Shown in pieces: positions 26,105 to 35,279 of a stretch of DNA of 64,000 nt. Position numbers and translations under genes: made by a program. The notes beneath the pieces are model-generated. The model was not told the DNA's origin. It made no database searches and was given only the letters and a program-made list of their open reading frames with translations. The DNA comes from Lewinella sp. W8 (GTDB lineage: Bacteria > Bacteroidota > Bacteroidia > Chitinophagales > Saprospiraceae), in the NCBI RefSeq assembly GCF_004375085.3, contig NZ_SNAQ03000001.1:496001-560000 (forward strand), in the 5' to 3' direction. Each line of letters starts with the position of its first letter. The first letter of the stretch is position 1.

Positions 26105-26256
26105 GCGGCAAAACAAAGGAAGGGCGTTTTTCCCGAAAAAACAAGTGATTCGATTAAAAAAAACGGATCTTAATTCTTTTTTCTTTGAAATGATTCAAAA
26201 TAAAAAATTATAAATTGACGATTCGTTTCTTTAATTTGATTATTTTATCTCATATA

Positions 26257-26287
26257 TTGTATGGTATAATCGAAACAATTATCTTTG
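26257..26287 (+). promoter_or_regulatory. Complete Bacteroidota promoter for the gene at 26437
   Basis: -33 TTG at 26257-26259, 20-base spacer, -7 TATCTTTG at 26280-26287, exactly the consensus TTG-N19-21-TAnnTTTG. The start site would be near 26294, giving a leader of about 140 bases with a T-run. Confidence 0.7.
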
Positions 26288-26436
26288 CGCCCCCACGTTT
26301 AGTTTTTTTCTGAATCACGATTGCCTCCCTTGGTGGCAAGCCTAAAAAATGAATCCGCTGTAGCCTTCATCAGAATGTGTTTCGATTACCGAAAATGACC
26401 GGACGATTCTTGATAGCCGCATGACTCAACCAAATT

Positions 26437-27585
26437 ATGACCAATTCACCTAATGTATCCCGGGGCCAGGGAAGGCGCGTTTCTGGTAAGCCACTCTCCG
26501 TTAATTCTGATATGACTGCCAAGCAGTTTGCCGACAGCCTAAAGAAAGCCGAACGAGAAGTTGAGGAAGTCGCCATTAATGGATTTCATCATTTCCTTTT
26601 ATGTAGTGGCCCGAAGAAGCGAGAACGCCTGACATCCCTGATTACCAATACGCCCGTAACGGTAAAATTTGAAGATGATTTCCCCTTTACTCAGGACGAG
26701 CTTCGACTACGGGCGAAGATCAACTCCTTTTTCGTCCAGCCAAAGGAAGATGAGACTAACCGGAACCTGAGCTATGTTCCCGGTGATCAGATGACGATTG
26801 AGGAAAGGACCAAACGAGCCGCGCTAAAAAAGCAGCAGATCGCGGAGTTTGATCCGGACACCCAAAGGTTACGGAGGCGAATTGTCCAGTTAAAGGCCGA
26901 GCGTCTGACCGAAAGAGATATTGTAGACATTCTGAAGGAGGAAAAACTCAAGACGAAGAATAATAAAGAGATTCTGCAGGGTACGGTAAACCGGCTTTAC
27001 CGTTCATATCTCGACATGTATGATAATCTGTTTCCACGCAGGGGGTTAAACCCTGCATTGCTTGGCCCCGACGACGATTCTGTAGACAGCCATGCACATA
27101 AAGATGTTACCAGCCCGATGAAGGCGAGCTCTGGATTAAGGCTGCTGGGAATCGACAAGGACTACAAAATGTTAAATGCGGAGGAGTATCTTGACCTTGC
27201 TTTTCCACTTGATGAATTTCCCCGAGAAGGAGTTTTTCTTAAGTTTTACCTGAATGGGGCGTATGAACCCCTAAGCGGGGACCTGAGATTTATTGACGAG
27301 CAAGTGGAAAAAGAAGTGAATGATCGTGCTCCCATTCTCGTAGAAACTTTGAGAATTCCACTGCGACATTTGGATGAAGCGGGTAAAATCTCTATTGATA
27401 TCAAGGAGGAGACCTTACTTCGGCCGGGGCTTTACCGGGTAGAGCTTTTTGACGAAAAGGCAATGAGCGATAATGAGCCTCTCCGGATTTATGGATTAAG
27501 AATTGGGGAAAAGTTTACCGAAGTACCAAAGGTTCGCATGACCTGGTCCAATCGCAGGGGGCAATACGTTCCGGGTATGGCATAG
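26437..27585 (+). CDS. HTH-containing protein with C-terminal beta domain, unknown
   Basis: 382 residues, family not recognised. The N-terminal 145 residues are charged and helical (SLKKAEREVEEVAI, TIEERTKRAALKKQQ). Residues about 157-188 (LTERDIVDILKEEKL, then GTVNRLYRSY) have the shape of the helix-turn-helix found after serine recombinase and phage regulator cores, suggesting DNA contact. From about 235 on the chain is beta-rich (VFLKFYLNG, LVETLRIPLRHLDEAGKISIDI, GLYRVELFD). It has its own strong promoter and converges on the CHAT protease gene with 37 bp between stops. A regulatory or sensor partner role for the protease is plausible but only from position. Confidence 0.7.
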   Translation: MTNSPNVSRGQGRRVSGKPLSVNSDMTAKQFADSLKKAEREVEEVAINGFHHFLLCSGPKKRERLTSLITNTPVTVKFEDDFPFTQDELRLRAKINSFFVQPKEDETNRNLSYVPGDQMTIEERTKRAALKKQQIAEFDPDTQRLRRRIVQLKAERLTERDIVDILKEEKLKTKNNKEILQGTVNRLYRSYLDMYDNLFPRRGLNPALLGPDDDSVDSHAHKDVTSPMKASSGLRLLGIDKDYKMLNAEEYLDLAFPLDEFPREGVFLKFYLNGAYEPLSGDLRFIDEQVEKEVNDRAPILVETLRIPLRHLDEAGKISIDIKEETLLRPGLYRVELFDEKAMSDNEPLRIYGLRIGEKFTEVPKVRMTWSNRRGQYVPGMA

Positions 27586-27622
27586 TGCCCTTGTCTACTG
27601 CGCCAGGAGCCATAAGCTTGTG

Positions 27623-30600
27623 TCATTGCCCCGGATTTAGCAGGGCCTTTACGTCGGACCACTTCAGGGTAAGGTCTCCCATGAGGGTGTAACCTCCCCA
27701 GTGGATTGGATGACGGTGGGAAAGCCGTCGCCGCGGATGCCCCTCGATCATCCCCCCCCGTCGAATGTCCTCTATGGTCTGCATGATGGCTTCGCCAAGG
27801 GTAGTGTCTCCCTCCTCCAGCCAGTATTCCATGAAGAGCTCGCCGAAGAGTGCGGCGGTTGTTGAAGTAATGGCTACGTGTGTTCCGATGACTGCCTGTA
27901 CGCCTGCCCATAAGTAGGCCGACATCAAGGAATTGGGGAGATACCCTATCCGGTGGTCACCCTGAGCGGCTTCGCACCCATTCAGGAAGACGAGAAAGCA
28001 GTTTCGCAGATCATTTTCCTTGATTTCGTCCAGGTACAGATGTTTTGGGTTGCGGTCAAAGGCATCCCCGTAGTGACGGTCTTCTCTCTCCTTCTTGGCG
28101 GATTTCTTTCCGGAGAGGATGAGCTTTTTCCTTCCGTACTTTCTTTCCTCGTAGCTGATGTGGCCATAAAAGTATTTGATCAGGGCAAATGGGCTGCCCT
28201 GGATGACATGATCTTTGATGGTGTCCATGCCCGTAAGGTCATCCGGCAGGAAAATTGCGCGGTAATTTAAGTTCAGGTTTTGGGTGATGTGCTTCAAGGC
28301 ATCAAAGATGAGAACCCCCTGCTTGGTTTCTTCATCCGGCGGAGAGGAGGCCTGTCTAACGGCCAGAAAGCTCAGCATGGAATTCAGCGTATCCGCGGAC
28401 GGCACCTGATCATCCGGTGGAGTCGAAGTTTTTCTGAGTCGCCAGAGCCAGCTTACGGAAGGGATGATGGCAAGTTGATACCGTAGCCCCAGAAAGTCGA
28501 GGTGGTTGAAGTCCCGTTCTTCTCCGGCATCCGGAAGGTCTCCGGTGTAGAGCATACTGAGGGGAAGGCGCTGCAGATGTTCATCGTTGGAGACCAAATA
28601 CAGCCGGTCAATGGATTTCGGGATAGAAACCTTCTCGAAAAGGAATTCGGCAAGGGCCCGTCCCGTCCGCAAGAAAGTCGAATTGATGGCGTCGGCCTCC
28701 TGCGGTGTTAACTGCTTCCCGATGATCGTATCCGGAAGGTGCTCATTGGTCTTCTGATACCTCAACGTTTTCTGCTCGACCACGAGCTTCCGATTGTGAT
28801 CATCCTGCAGGCTTTCGATGACCTTGGCCAGGGCATTTTGAAAATCTGCGGTCAGGCTGATGAAGGTATCCATCGACCGACGCTGCTCATCGTCGGTAAT
28901 GGCGACGAACTTACGGTGAGAATCTCCCTTGGCAGTTTTCGCCAGTACGTAAGCGTAGACGTGTCGGTAGCCCGTATAAATGGCCAAAACTCCACCTCCG
29001 CCATCACCATCAAAATGTTCTATGACTGCACTTTCGGAAGGGTAGGAGCCCACCCGCCAGGCGGGGTTTTTGCCGGTTCCCTCACCCAATTGGTCCATGT
29101 GGTACTGAGACACATCATTGGCGAACGAAAAGAACTGTTCGTTATATTCATCCGTCAGGTCTTCTTCATTGCTGTGCAGGAGCCGCCAGAAGCTTGCCGT
29201 TTGTAGAATGTGCATTTTCCCCAGGGGCCCAAGTTGTGCGTTAGGTTCCACTTCCGCCAGCTTTCCGGGAAAGCGAGGACTCCGGCTGACGTCTGGCTGA
29301 GAAAACATAAACACCCGGTGAATGCGATCCATCCGATAGTCCTCCTCCTCCTGGCTGACCGGCTGGTAAAGGGAGGCCGCTTCGAGCATAAGTTCCCCCA
29401 CGGACCGGTGCTCTTTCAGCAGAGACTCCCGGGATTCGCTGAAGGTCAGCCAGGTTAAACACTCCGATATCTTTTTTTCACAGCGGTGATAGCCGGCAGC
29501 AACCGCTCGGAACACTTGCCGGGGAGAAGCGTCAAATATCGTGGGGTATTTAAGGGTAATGAACTTGCATTCCATTTCTCGCTGCTCCGTCCGAAAGCAC
29601 TGATAGCGGTCAACGACCTGGTGCATCGCTCCGGAAGCGGCTTTCTGCAGCGCGATTGATTGTTCCCGTTCTCTTTTATCCCGCTGAATAACGTCCAGCG
29701 GTTTCCGATTAATTTTTTTCGCTTTGGCCAGGGAGAATTCTGCCCGTTGGAGGTATTTTTTGGCCTCCTTTTTCTTCCCCTCCTGGGCGAAAGCTTCGGC
29801 CAACATCCAGAGACACTTACCCCGGTGGTTGTAGGCCCGGACCAGGGTAGGGTGGGGAACGTGATTGAAGAATTTCAATCTCATTTTGATCTCCCGGCGG
29901 TAGAGGCGATCGGCCTGTTTTAACCGATGGACCACCCAGGGAATGTATTTTCGTCCGTTCATGCCCAGGACCGCATAGGCGGCCACCAATTTCGCCCGGG
30001 CCCTCAAGCGCAGATGGTGGGCCTTTCGCCGATGGTTCTTCCTGCCCTTGAGTGCATGATGGGTAATCCGCATGGCGTCAGCCATGGGCTCGTTGAATTT
30101 ATCTTCCCAGGATAAGGTTTGGTGAATGGGGGGCTTATCCTCCCGGTGCAAAAGCTCCTTGGCATGCTTACGCCAGTTTTTTCTGGCCATGCCCACCACG
30201 TAACGCGCCCGGAGTTCATCTAATTCTGCGTAGCAGAGGTGCTTCCGGTCTTGGTGCTCAAAGGACCTTTTGTACACCAACTCAGCTTTTTCCAAGTAGT
30301 CATAAATTTCCTGCATTTGTTTCCAGTCAAAAAATGACCGGGCGAAGGCCGTGTGAATACGGCCCAGCGTGAGTGGCGCCTGACCATTTTGCTGGTTTTT
30401 CTTACCGTAGAAGAAATAGTTATAGGCCAGCCCATAATCCATCCGGGCGAGTGCGTGATCGCGGTCGCGATTCAGGGTTTTTCCTCGTAACAGATGAATG
30501 CGGGGTAGTAAAAAATTCTTCGTTCCGATGTGCTTGTTCTCATGGCGGTCAATCTCCTGGAGCAACTTAGAGAGCATCTCCCGGCAACGATGATTGTATC

Positions 30601-30895
30601 CCTGATGGTAGGCGATCTCCGCCCGCAGTAATTGGATCTCGAATTTCCATTTGCCTGCCTTTCCCAGGGAGGAGATTATGTTTCCACGAGAAGGTCCCGT
30701 AGGGTCCGGACGCTGATCCAGGTATTTTTCCACCTTGCGGTGACCGTAGTAAATGAGCCACAGGTGCATGGCATTGATGAATGCCTTTGCGGCCTTGTTC
30801 GGTTTGGTCTGCCGGAGTTCTTCATAAGTGCTTAAGTAGGCCTGGCTATCGGAAGCATAGTCATTGGCGTACAGATAATCATAGTACTTTTTCAT
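27623..30895 (-). CDS. Helical-repeat CHAT-domain protease
   Basis: 1,090 residues from the ATG at 30895; a TTG at 30940 would add 15. Residues 1 to about 480 are alpha-helical with TPR-like pairs rich in Lys, Arg, His and Tyr (AYNHRGKCLWMLAEAFAQEGKKKEAKKYLQRAE). The C-terminal ~450 residues form a CHAT caspase-like domain: catalytic His912 in YFYGHISY, Cys974 in VFLNGCEAAQGD, and the closing HPIHWGGYTLMGD. The 62-residue His-Cys spacing is typical. CHAT proteases joined to TPR repeats act in bacterial conflict and regulated cell death (for example Csx29 of type III-E CRISPR); no CRISPR or caspase gene is near. Substrate and trigger are unknown. Confidence 0.85.
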   Translation of the reverse strand: MKKYYDYLYANDYASDSQAYLSTYEELRQTKPNKAAKAFINAMHLWLIYYGHRKVEKYLDQRPDPTGPSRGNIISSLGKAGKWKFEIQLLRAEIAYHQGYNHRCREMLSKLLQEIDRHENKHIGTKNFLLPRIHLLRGKTLNRDRDHALARMDYGLAYNYFFYGKKNQQNGQAPLTLGRIHTAFARSFFDWKQMQEIYDYLEKAELVYKRSFEHQDRKHLCYAELDELRARYVVGMARKNWRKHAKELLHREDKPPIHQTLSWEDKFNEPMADAMRITHHALKGRKNHRRKAHHLRLRARAKLVAAYAVLGMNGRKYIPWVVHRLKQADRLYRREIKMRLKFFNHVPHPTLVRAYNHRGKCLWMLAEAFAQEGKKKEAKKYLQRAEFSLAKAKKINRKPLDVIQRDKREREQSIALQKAASGAMHQVVDRYQCFRTEQREMECKFITLKYPTIFDASPRQVFRAVAAGYHRCEKKISECLTWLTFSESRESLLKEHRSVGELMLEAASLYQPVSQEEEDYRMDRIHRVFMFSQPDVSRSPRFPGKLAEVEPNAQLGPLGKMHILQTASFWRLLHSNEEDLTDEYNEQFFSFANDVSQYHMDQLGEGTGKNPAWRVGSYPSESAVIEHFDGDGGGGVLAIYTGYRHVYAYVLAKTAKGDSHRKFVAITDDEQRRSMDTFISLTADFQNALAKVIESLQDDHNRKLVVEQKTLRYQKTNEHLPDTIIGKQLTPQEADAINSTFLRTGRALAEFLFEKVSIPKSIDRLYLVSNDEHLQRLPLSMLYTGDLPDAGEERDFNHLDFLGLRYQLAIIPSVSWLWRLRKTSTPPDDQVPSADTLNSMLSFLAVRQASSPPDEETKQGVLIFDALKHITQNLNLNYRAIFLPDDLTGMDTIKDHVIQGSPFALIKYFYGHISYEERKYGRKKLILSGKKSAKKEREDRHYGDAFDRNPKHLYLDEIKENDLRNCFLVFLNGCEAAQGDHRIGYLPNSLMSAYLWAGVQAVIGTHVAITSTTAALFGELFMEYWLEEGDTTLGEAIMQTIEDIRRGGMIEGHPRRRLSHRHPIHWGGYTLMGDLTLKWSDVKALLNPGQ

Positions 30896-31535
30896 GCCCA
30901 ATGTGCTGTAGTCGTCCCTTATTGAAACTGCCCGAATCAAGGCTAATGCCTATTCCGGAAATTTCCCTTCATACCCCCATACATAAAACATGGAAAAGGT
31001 ATCCATCAAGCGAATGGAAATGTGGAGAGGAAATGGACTGGAGTAGTTGGTTTGCAGATCGCCAGCGAGTAGTTAAATGTGAAATTTTCGACCGGAAATA
31101 TCAATGTTTTTTCGGCAGCAAAACGCGTAAAAAGAAGACTGCAGTTTTTTCGACATTTTTTTCTGCAAAGCTAATGTCTGATTATCAGCTACTTAGAAAG
31201 ATGTTATTTCAAGATATTTTTTTGAAAAAAAAGTTCCGTTGCCGCTTAGGGTGAAAAGCCCTAAGGAAGCGGTGATATTTGAAGTGCAGTTGTTTTGAAT
31301 TGTTTTTAGATAATTCAATGATACTTTATCAATGAGTTTGTCTATTGTTTTTTACATGATTAGCCAATGTTTTTTTTGCCCCTGAATCCCTATTAGTGAA
31401 GTGTCTCTTATAGTAATTCTATTCGTTTTTGGAAGTAAACACCTAAACCCTATTATTAACGGATTTTGTACTCATGAAGGGAGCACTTAGCTAAGTGTGC
31501 AATAAACCTTTCCACAAAATCACTCTCCTGAAATT
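30896..31535. other. 640-bp A/T-rich gene-free stretch
   Basis: Between the CHAT gene start and the small gene at 31536. Contains hairpin CTTAGGG / CCCTAAG at 31245-31265, several T and A runs and the palindrome CACTTAGCTAAGTG at 31484-31497. The forward frame at 30781-31254 is not convincing. The CHAT promoter should lie here; only a partial match (TACCTTTT, reverse strand, near 30997) was found. Confidence 0.45.
31484..31497. promoter_or_regulatory. Palindrome upstream of the gene at 31536, candidate operator
   Basis: CACTTAGCTAAGTG is a perfect 14-base palindrome 38 bases before the ATG, a usual position for a dimeric regulator. Confidence 0.35.
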
Positions 31536-32009
31536 ATGATTACCGTTGAATTGCGAATCCGCCATACCGAACAGGCATGGTCTGGACAAAAAATTGCCTT
31601 CAGTATCGTCGGACCCAAGCGCGGCTGGACGAAGACAATGACTACGAACAAAGAAGGGAAAGTGACCTTTCGGATAAAGCCCGGCAACCGAGCGATTCTA
31701 TACCACAACGGGGTACGCAAAATGATCTGCTCCCTAAAGGAGTGCAACCTGATTTATCACGATTTTTCCGAGAAAGAAATGGTCTCCCCGCCCCCCGGTC
31801 AGCGCACAAGCTCGTTCATTCCGGAAATTCAGAACTCCCGGGTAGCCATGGCAATTGCTCCACATGCACTTGTATTGCCTGATCCGGACGGCCTCCTTTT
31901 ACCGACGACGCCATCTACGGTGCTTCACCGGGAAAGTTTTGCACCTGCGCTCGCGCCATTACAACAGCTTTCACCGGTTACCTACGGAGGTAGACGGCGG
32001 GAGGAATAA
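31536..32009 (+). CDS. Small protein with N-terminal beta-sandwich, unknown
   Basis: 157 residues. The first ~75 (VELRIRHTEQAWSGQKIAFSI, then KTMTTNKEGKVTFRIKPGNRAILYHNGVRK) look like a single Ig- or CarboxypepD_reg-like sandwich with the usual Gly-Lys-Val-Thr-Phe strand. The second half is Pro-, Ser- and Ala-rich and probably disordered (PPPGQRTSS, LPTTPSTVL). No signal peptide, so it may be a cytoplasmic adaptor. It converges on mrdA with 20 bp between stops and ends the accessory island. Confidence 0.6.
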   Translation: MITVELRIRHTEQAWSGQKIAFSIVGPKRGWTKTMTTNKEGKVTFRIKPGNRAILYHNGVRKMICSLKECNLIYHDFSEKEMVSPPPGQRTSSFIPEIQNSRVAMAIAPHALVLPDPDGLLLPTTPSTVLHRESFAPALAPLQQLSPVTYGGRRREE

Positions 32010-32029
32010 GCCCGATGTGGAAAAGGCTG

Positions 32030-33919
32030 TTATTTCGTCACGCGAATGGAGCTCTTACCCCGTTCCCGCATGTCGAGGTTTTTCATCCGGTCTTCCAGCC
32101 ATTTTCGGTTCGGGGGAATACTGCCGTTGACGTATTTTTCGATCATCAGACTGGCGATTGGTGCGGCAACGGACCCTCCGTATCCTCCGTTCTCAATGTA
32201 GACGAGAATGGCAATTTTGGGGTTGTCCTTCGGAGCGAAAGCCGTAAATACGGAGTGGTCCCCGAAGCTGTTTTGTACGGTGCCCGTTTTGCCACAAATC
32301 TCTACTCCGGGGGCGTTGGCAACTCTCGCAGTTCCCTCCGTAACGGTCTTTCTCATACCCGACACCACGGTTTCAAAGTATTCGGCATCGATGGAAATGT
32401 CGTGCCGCTGAGGTTGGATTACCCGACGGATCCCTTCGTTTCCTTCCCGGGCTTCCTTCACCAGGTGCGGGGTATACCAGTAGCCCCGGTTAGCGATGGC
32501 GGCGATGAAGTTGGCAATCTGCAGGCTGGTCAACTCGTATTCACCCTGTCCGATGGCCAGGGAGCGGAGCCATATGGCCCGCCAGTATTGCTCGTCCTCG
32601 AACCGCTTGGCGAAGAATTCACTGGTAGGAATAAAGCCGGATATCTCTCCCGGAAAATCGATGCCGAGCTTATTTCCTAGCCCAAACTCTTCCAGATATC
32701 GGTTGAAAGAGTCAAATCCTTCGGTGGGGGAGAGGGACCCGAACTGGTTGATATTTTCCAGCCAGGTGGTCACGAAGTAGTTATTGCAACTTTGGGCGAT
32801 GGCGTCCTCCACATTTTTACAGTAGGGGTGGCCGTGGCAGCCCAGCAGCATTCTACCCCCGCTATAAAATCCCCCCTGGCAGGCCATCCCTCGATTGGGA
32901 TTGAGGGTCCCGTCCTGCATGGCAATCAGGGCCACGAGGGTCTTGAAGGGAGAACCCGGGGCATATTTTCCGTTGATGGCCCGGTTGAGCAGGGGCTGGA
33001 GGGTATCCCGGGACAACTCCGTGAAGGCTCTGCTTCGCTCCCGACCAATTTTTAAGCTGGCCGGATCGTAGGTGGGCGCGGAAATCATGGCCAGCACCTC
33101 GCCGGTAGCGGGTTCCAGGGCAATGACGGTCCCGAGTTTGTTGGCCATCAATTCTTCTCCGTATTGCTGGAGCTCCACGTCCAGGGTGGTGACCAGGTCG
33201 GCCCCTACCTCGGCACTCTGGTTGGCCCGGCCTTCGAGGACTTCCCCTACTTCCCGCCCGAGTCGGTCCCGATAGACCCAGCGTTCTCCCTTGTCGCCCC
33301 GCAATAGGGTCTCGTACTGATACTCCAGGCCGGAGATGCCGTGGTAATCGCCCTGTACGTACCTGCCTTCCCCCCGATCTATGGCCGCCTGGTTAACTTC
33401 CCCCATGTAGCCGAGGACGTGGGCGGCGTAGGGCGCCGGGTAGTCGCGGGAACTCCGCAGACTGGCGGAAAAACCCGGAAATTTGAAGAGCTTCTCCTGG
33501 AAGGTCGCAAAACGCTCCGGTGCCACGTGGTTCAGGAAAATAAAGGGTTTGCTGCGGCTGTACCGTCCGGTCCACCGGCGGGGTATGGCTTCCTCAAAAT
33601 ACTCGCGGCTGATGTTGAGGAGTTTGCAGAACTCCGTCGTGTCAAAGGTTTCCCGGTGGGGATAGAACTGGTTGTAGGTGAGCTCAACCTGATAGACGGG
33701 CTTGTTCAGGGTCAGGAGCTTGCCGTTCCGGTCGGTCATCAGGCCGCGGGCAGGATACAGGGTTTGCTTGCTGTAGCCTACTTTATCCGCCCGTACCCGC
33801 CAGCTCTCGCTGGCTACCTGCAGGTGGAAAGCCTTGACGAGCAGCAAGCCACACAGCAGGGCCATGATGACCTTAATGGTCAACCCACGGGGATCAGCCT
33901 TGGGGGAGGAGACACTCAT
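32030..33919 (-). CDS. mrdA: Penicillin-binding protein 2 (peptidoglycan transpeptidase)
   Basis: 629 residues: short cytoplasmic tail, one membrane helix (VIMALLCGLLLVKAFHL, about 17-33), a dimerisation/pedestal region and a class B transpeptidase domain with SPFK (active Ser323, Lys326), SCN in AQSCNNYF and KTG in ICGKTGT. The stretch LGCHGHPYC with an earlier Cys corresponds to the zinc-binding loop of PBP2. It cross-links wall peptides in the elongasome with MreBCD and RodA. Its ATG follows the mreD stop with no gap. The usual downstream rodA is absent; the accessory island starts there. Confidence 0.95.
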   Translation of the reverse strand: MSVSSPKADPRGLTIKVIMALLCGLLLVKAFHLQVASESWRVRADKVGYSKQTLYPARGLMTDRNGKLLTLNKPVYQVELTYNQFYPHRETFDTTEFCKLLNISREYFEEAIPRRWTGRYSRSKPFIFLNHVAPERFATFQEKLFKFPGFSASLRSSRDYPAPYAAHVLGYMGEVNQAAIDRGEGRYVQGDYHGISGLEYQYETLLRGDKGERWVYRDRLGREVGEVLEGRANQSAEVGADLVTTLDVELQQYGEELMANKLGTVIALEPATGEVLAMISAPTYDPASLKIGRERSRAFTELSRDTLQPLLNRAINGKYAPGSPFKTLVALIAMQDGTLNPNRGMACQGGFYSGGRMLLGCHGHPYCKNVEDAIAQSCNNYFVTTWLENINQFGSLSPTEGFDSFNRYLEEFGLGNKLGIDFPGEISGFIPTSEFFAKRFEDEQYWRAIWLRSLAIGQGEYELTSLQIANFIAAIANRGYWYTPHLVKEAREGNEGIRRVIQPQRHDISIDAEYFETVVSGMRKTVTEGTARVANAPGVEICGKTGTVQNSFGDHSVFTAFAPKDNPKIAILVYIENGGYGGSVAAPIASLMIEKYVNGSIPPNRKWLEDRMKNLDMRERGKSSIRVTK

Positions 33920-34444
33920 CTACAGTCTTGGTCTGAGGAAAGATACTAAGATCAACGAAAGCAAATAGGAAACCGGGATGGAGAGCAGGCACTTTAGCAG
34001 AATATCCTGCCAAAAAACGGGCGAAAAGGCTTCTACGGAAAAGTAGAAGACACAGTAAAACACCGTGACGTAGGCCAGGTAGCGAACCCACCAGGCCTGT
34101 CCGAGATCCCGGCCTTCCGGGGTAGATTTTGTTTTGTAGCCATCCTTGGGTTCCAGGAACTTAAGTGGAAATTGTCGGAAGTAGCCGGTGGCCGTTGCGG
34201 CAGAGGCGTGCAACCCCAGGGTGCCGTAAGCGATATCAACGGACAAACCGGCCAGGAACGCCAGGGCCACCACTCCGGGCCTCGGGGTTCTCAGGGGTAG
34301 GGCCGCAATGAACAGCGGGTACAACCATATGAACAGATACTCCTTGCCACTCCAACCGAGGCTTACCTGCCGGAAAACAAAAACCTGCAGGAAAAAGAGC
34401 AGCACGAAGCGCCCAACGTTGGCTCCCAGACTATTCCCCCTCAT
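33920..34444 (-). CDS. mreD: Rod shape-determining protein MreD
   Basis: 174 residues, almost entirely hydrophobic with about five or six membrane helices (FVLLFFLQVFVF, LFIWLYPLFIAALP, VVALAFLAGLSVDIAYGTLGLHA). Inner-membrane part of the elongasome, weakly conserved in sequence but fixed in position between mreC and mrdA. Its ATG overlaps the mreC stop by 4 bases (ATGA), a sign of translational coupling. Confidence 0.88.
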   Translation of the reverse strand: MRGNSLGANVGRFVLLFFLQVFVFRQVSLGWSGKEYLFIWLYPLFIAALPLRTPRPGVVALAFLAGLSVDIAYGTLGLHASAATATGYFRQFPLKFLEPKDGYKTKSTPEGRDLGQAWWVRYLAYVTVFYCVFYFSVEAFSPVFWQDILLKCLLSIPVSYLLSLILVSFLRPRL

Positions 34445-35259
34445 TCGGTTGTATTTAGGTTTTCCAGTTCCTCCTTGAACAGGTCCTGCACGACGTAGGC
34501 GAGGTCCTGCCGCAGGGGGTCATTGATCAGCCGCACGCGGAGGAGCTGATTACCCGTACCGGGCTGCACCTCGATTTCACTAATGGTTCCAATGGCGATG
34601 CCGGTGGGGAATACGTTCGAGTAGCCGGTCGTATATACCGTATCCTGCGGGTTGACCGTGATGTATTCGGGAATGTCCGATAAACTCATGTAGCGGGCGT
34701 CCTGCCCGTCCCAGCGCAGGGTGCCAAAGGCCTTGTTTTTGAGGCCCGCACTGATCCTGGTGTCCAGGTGCAGGATGGAAATTGCCCGGGCGTAGCGGGA
34801 GGTCGTCACGTCGATGATGCCCAGCAATCCGGATTCCCCCACGACTCCCTGGCCCGGGATAACCCCGAGCTGTTCCCCCCGGTCCAGCACGAACGTATTG
34901 TTGGGGTTGTAGGGGGTGCGGTTGACCACCCGGGTGGCCAGATAGGTAAACCGCTGCAGGCGAGCTTCGTCTTCGATGCTGTCCTGATCGACGGTAGTAT
35001 CGTAGTAAGACTCCGGAAGCTTGGCCCGGAGCTGGGCGTTCTCCCGCAGCAGGATCTCGTTCTCTTCGTCGAGGTCAAGGTAATTATCAATGACGTCCTT
35101 ACCACTCCGGAACCAACCACCGTAAAGCGACCAGGTTTCCGAGGCGATCTCGCTCTGGGTGCTGTTGTAGTTGATAATCAGCCAGAAGCAGACAATCTGT
35201 AACCCGAAGAAGGTGAAAAAGCTGCCGTTTGCGAGGAAGATTCTGAGTATGCGTTCCAT
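34441..35259 (-). CDS. mreC: Rod shape-determining protein MreC
   Basis: 272 residues: an N-terminal membrane helix (FFTFFGLQIVCFWLIINY), a coiled-coil stretch (DLDEENEILLRENAQLRAKL) and the periplasmic double beta-barrel domain with NNTFVLDRGEQLGVIPGQGVVG and LGIIDVTTSRYARAISI. MreC links MreB filaments to PBP2 and other wall enzymes. It starts 20 bp after mreB on the same strand. Confidence 0.94.
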   Translation of the reverse strand: MERILRIFLANGSFFTFFGLQIVCFWLIINYNSTQSEIASETWSLYGGWFRSGKDVIDNYLDLDEENEILLRENAQLRAKLPESYYDTTVDQDSIEDEARLQRFTYLATRVVNRTPYNPNNTFVLDRGEQLGVIPGQGVVGESGLLGIIDVTTSRYARAISILHLDTRISAGLKNKAFGTLRWDGQDARYMSLSDIPEYITVNPQDTVYTTGYSNVFPTGIAIGTISEIEVQPGTGNQLLRVRLINDPLRQDLAYVVQDLFKEELENLNTTE

Positions 35260-35279
35260 CCGGCGGGCGGTTGATCAGA

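Larger units (their letters stand above)
25936..26436. other. 500-bp region with orphan terminator and a strong promoter
   Basis: Holds a forward terminator at 26065-26104 with no convincing gene before it, then a very A/T-rich stretch carrying the best promoter match of the window (26257-26287). A 79-codon frame at 25934 reads straight through the terminator and is not accepted. Two short out-of-frame start codons precede the gene at 26437. Confidence 0.5.

Noticed and set aside
25934-26173. 79-codon forward frame
   Set aside because: It reads through a strong terminator hairpin and its T-run; codon composition is not protein-like.
30781-31254. 157-codon forward frame opposite the CHAT start
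   Set aside because: Overlaps real CHAT coding sequence and then runs through A/T-rich DNA giving Lys/Phe-rich low-complexity protein.
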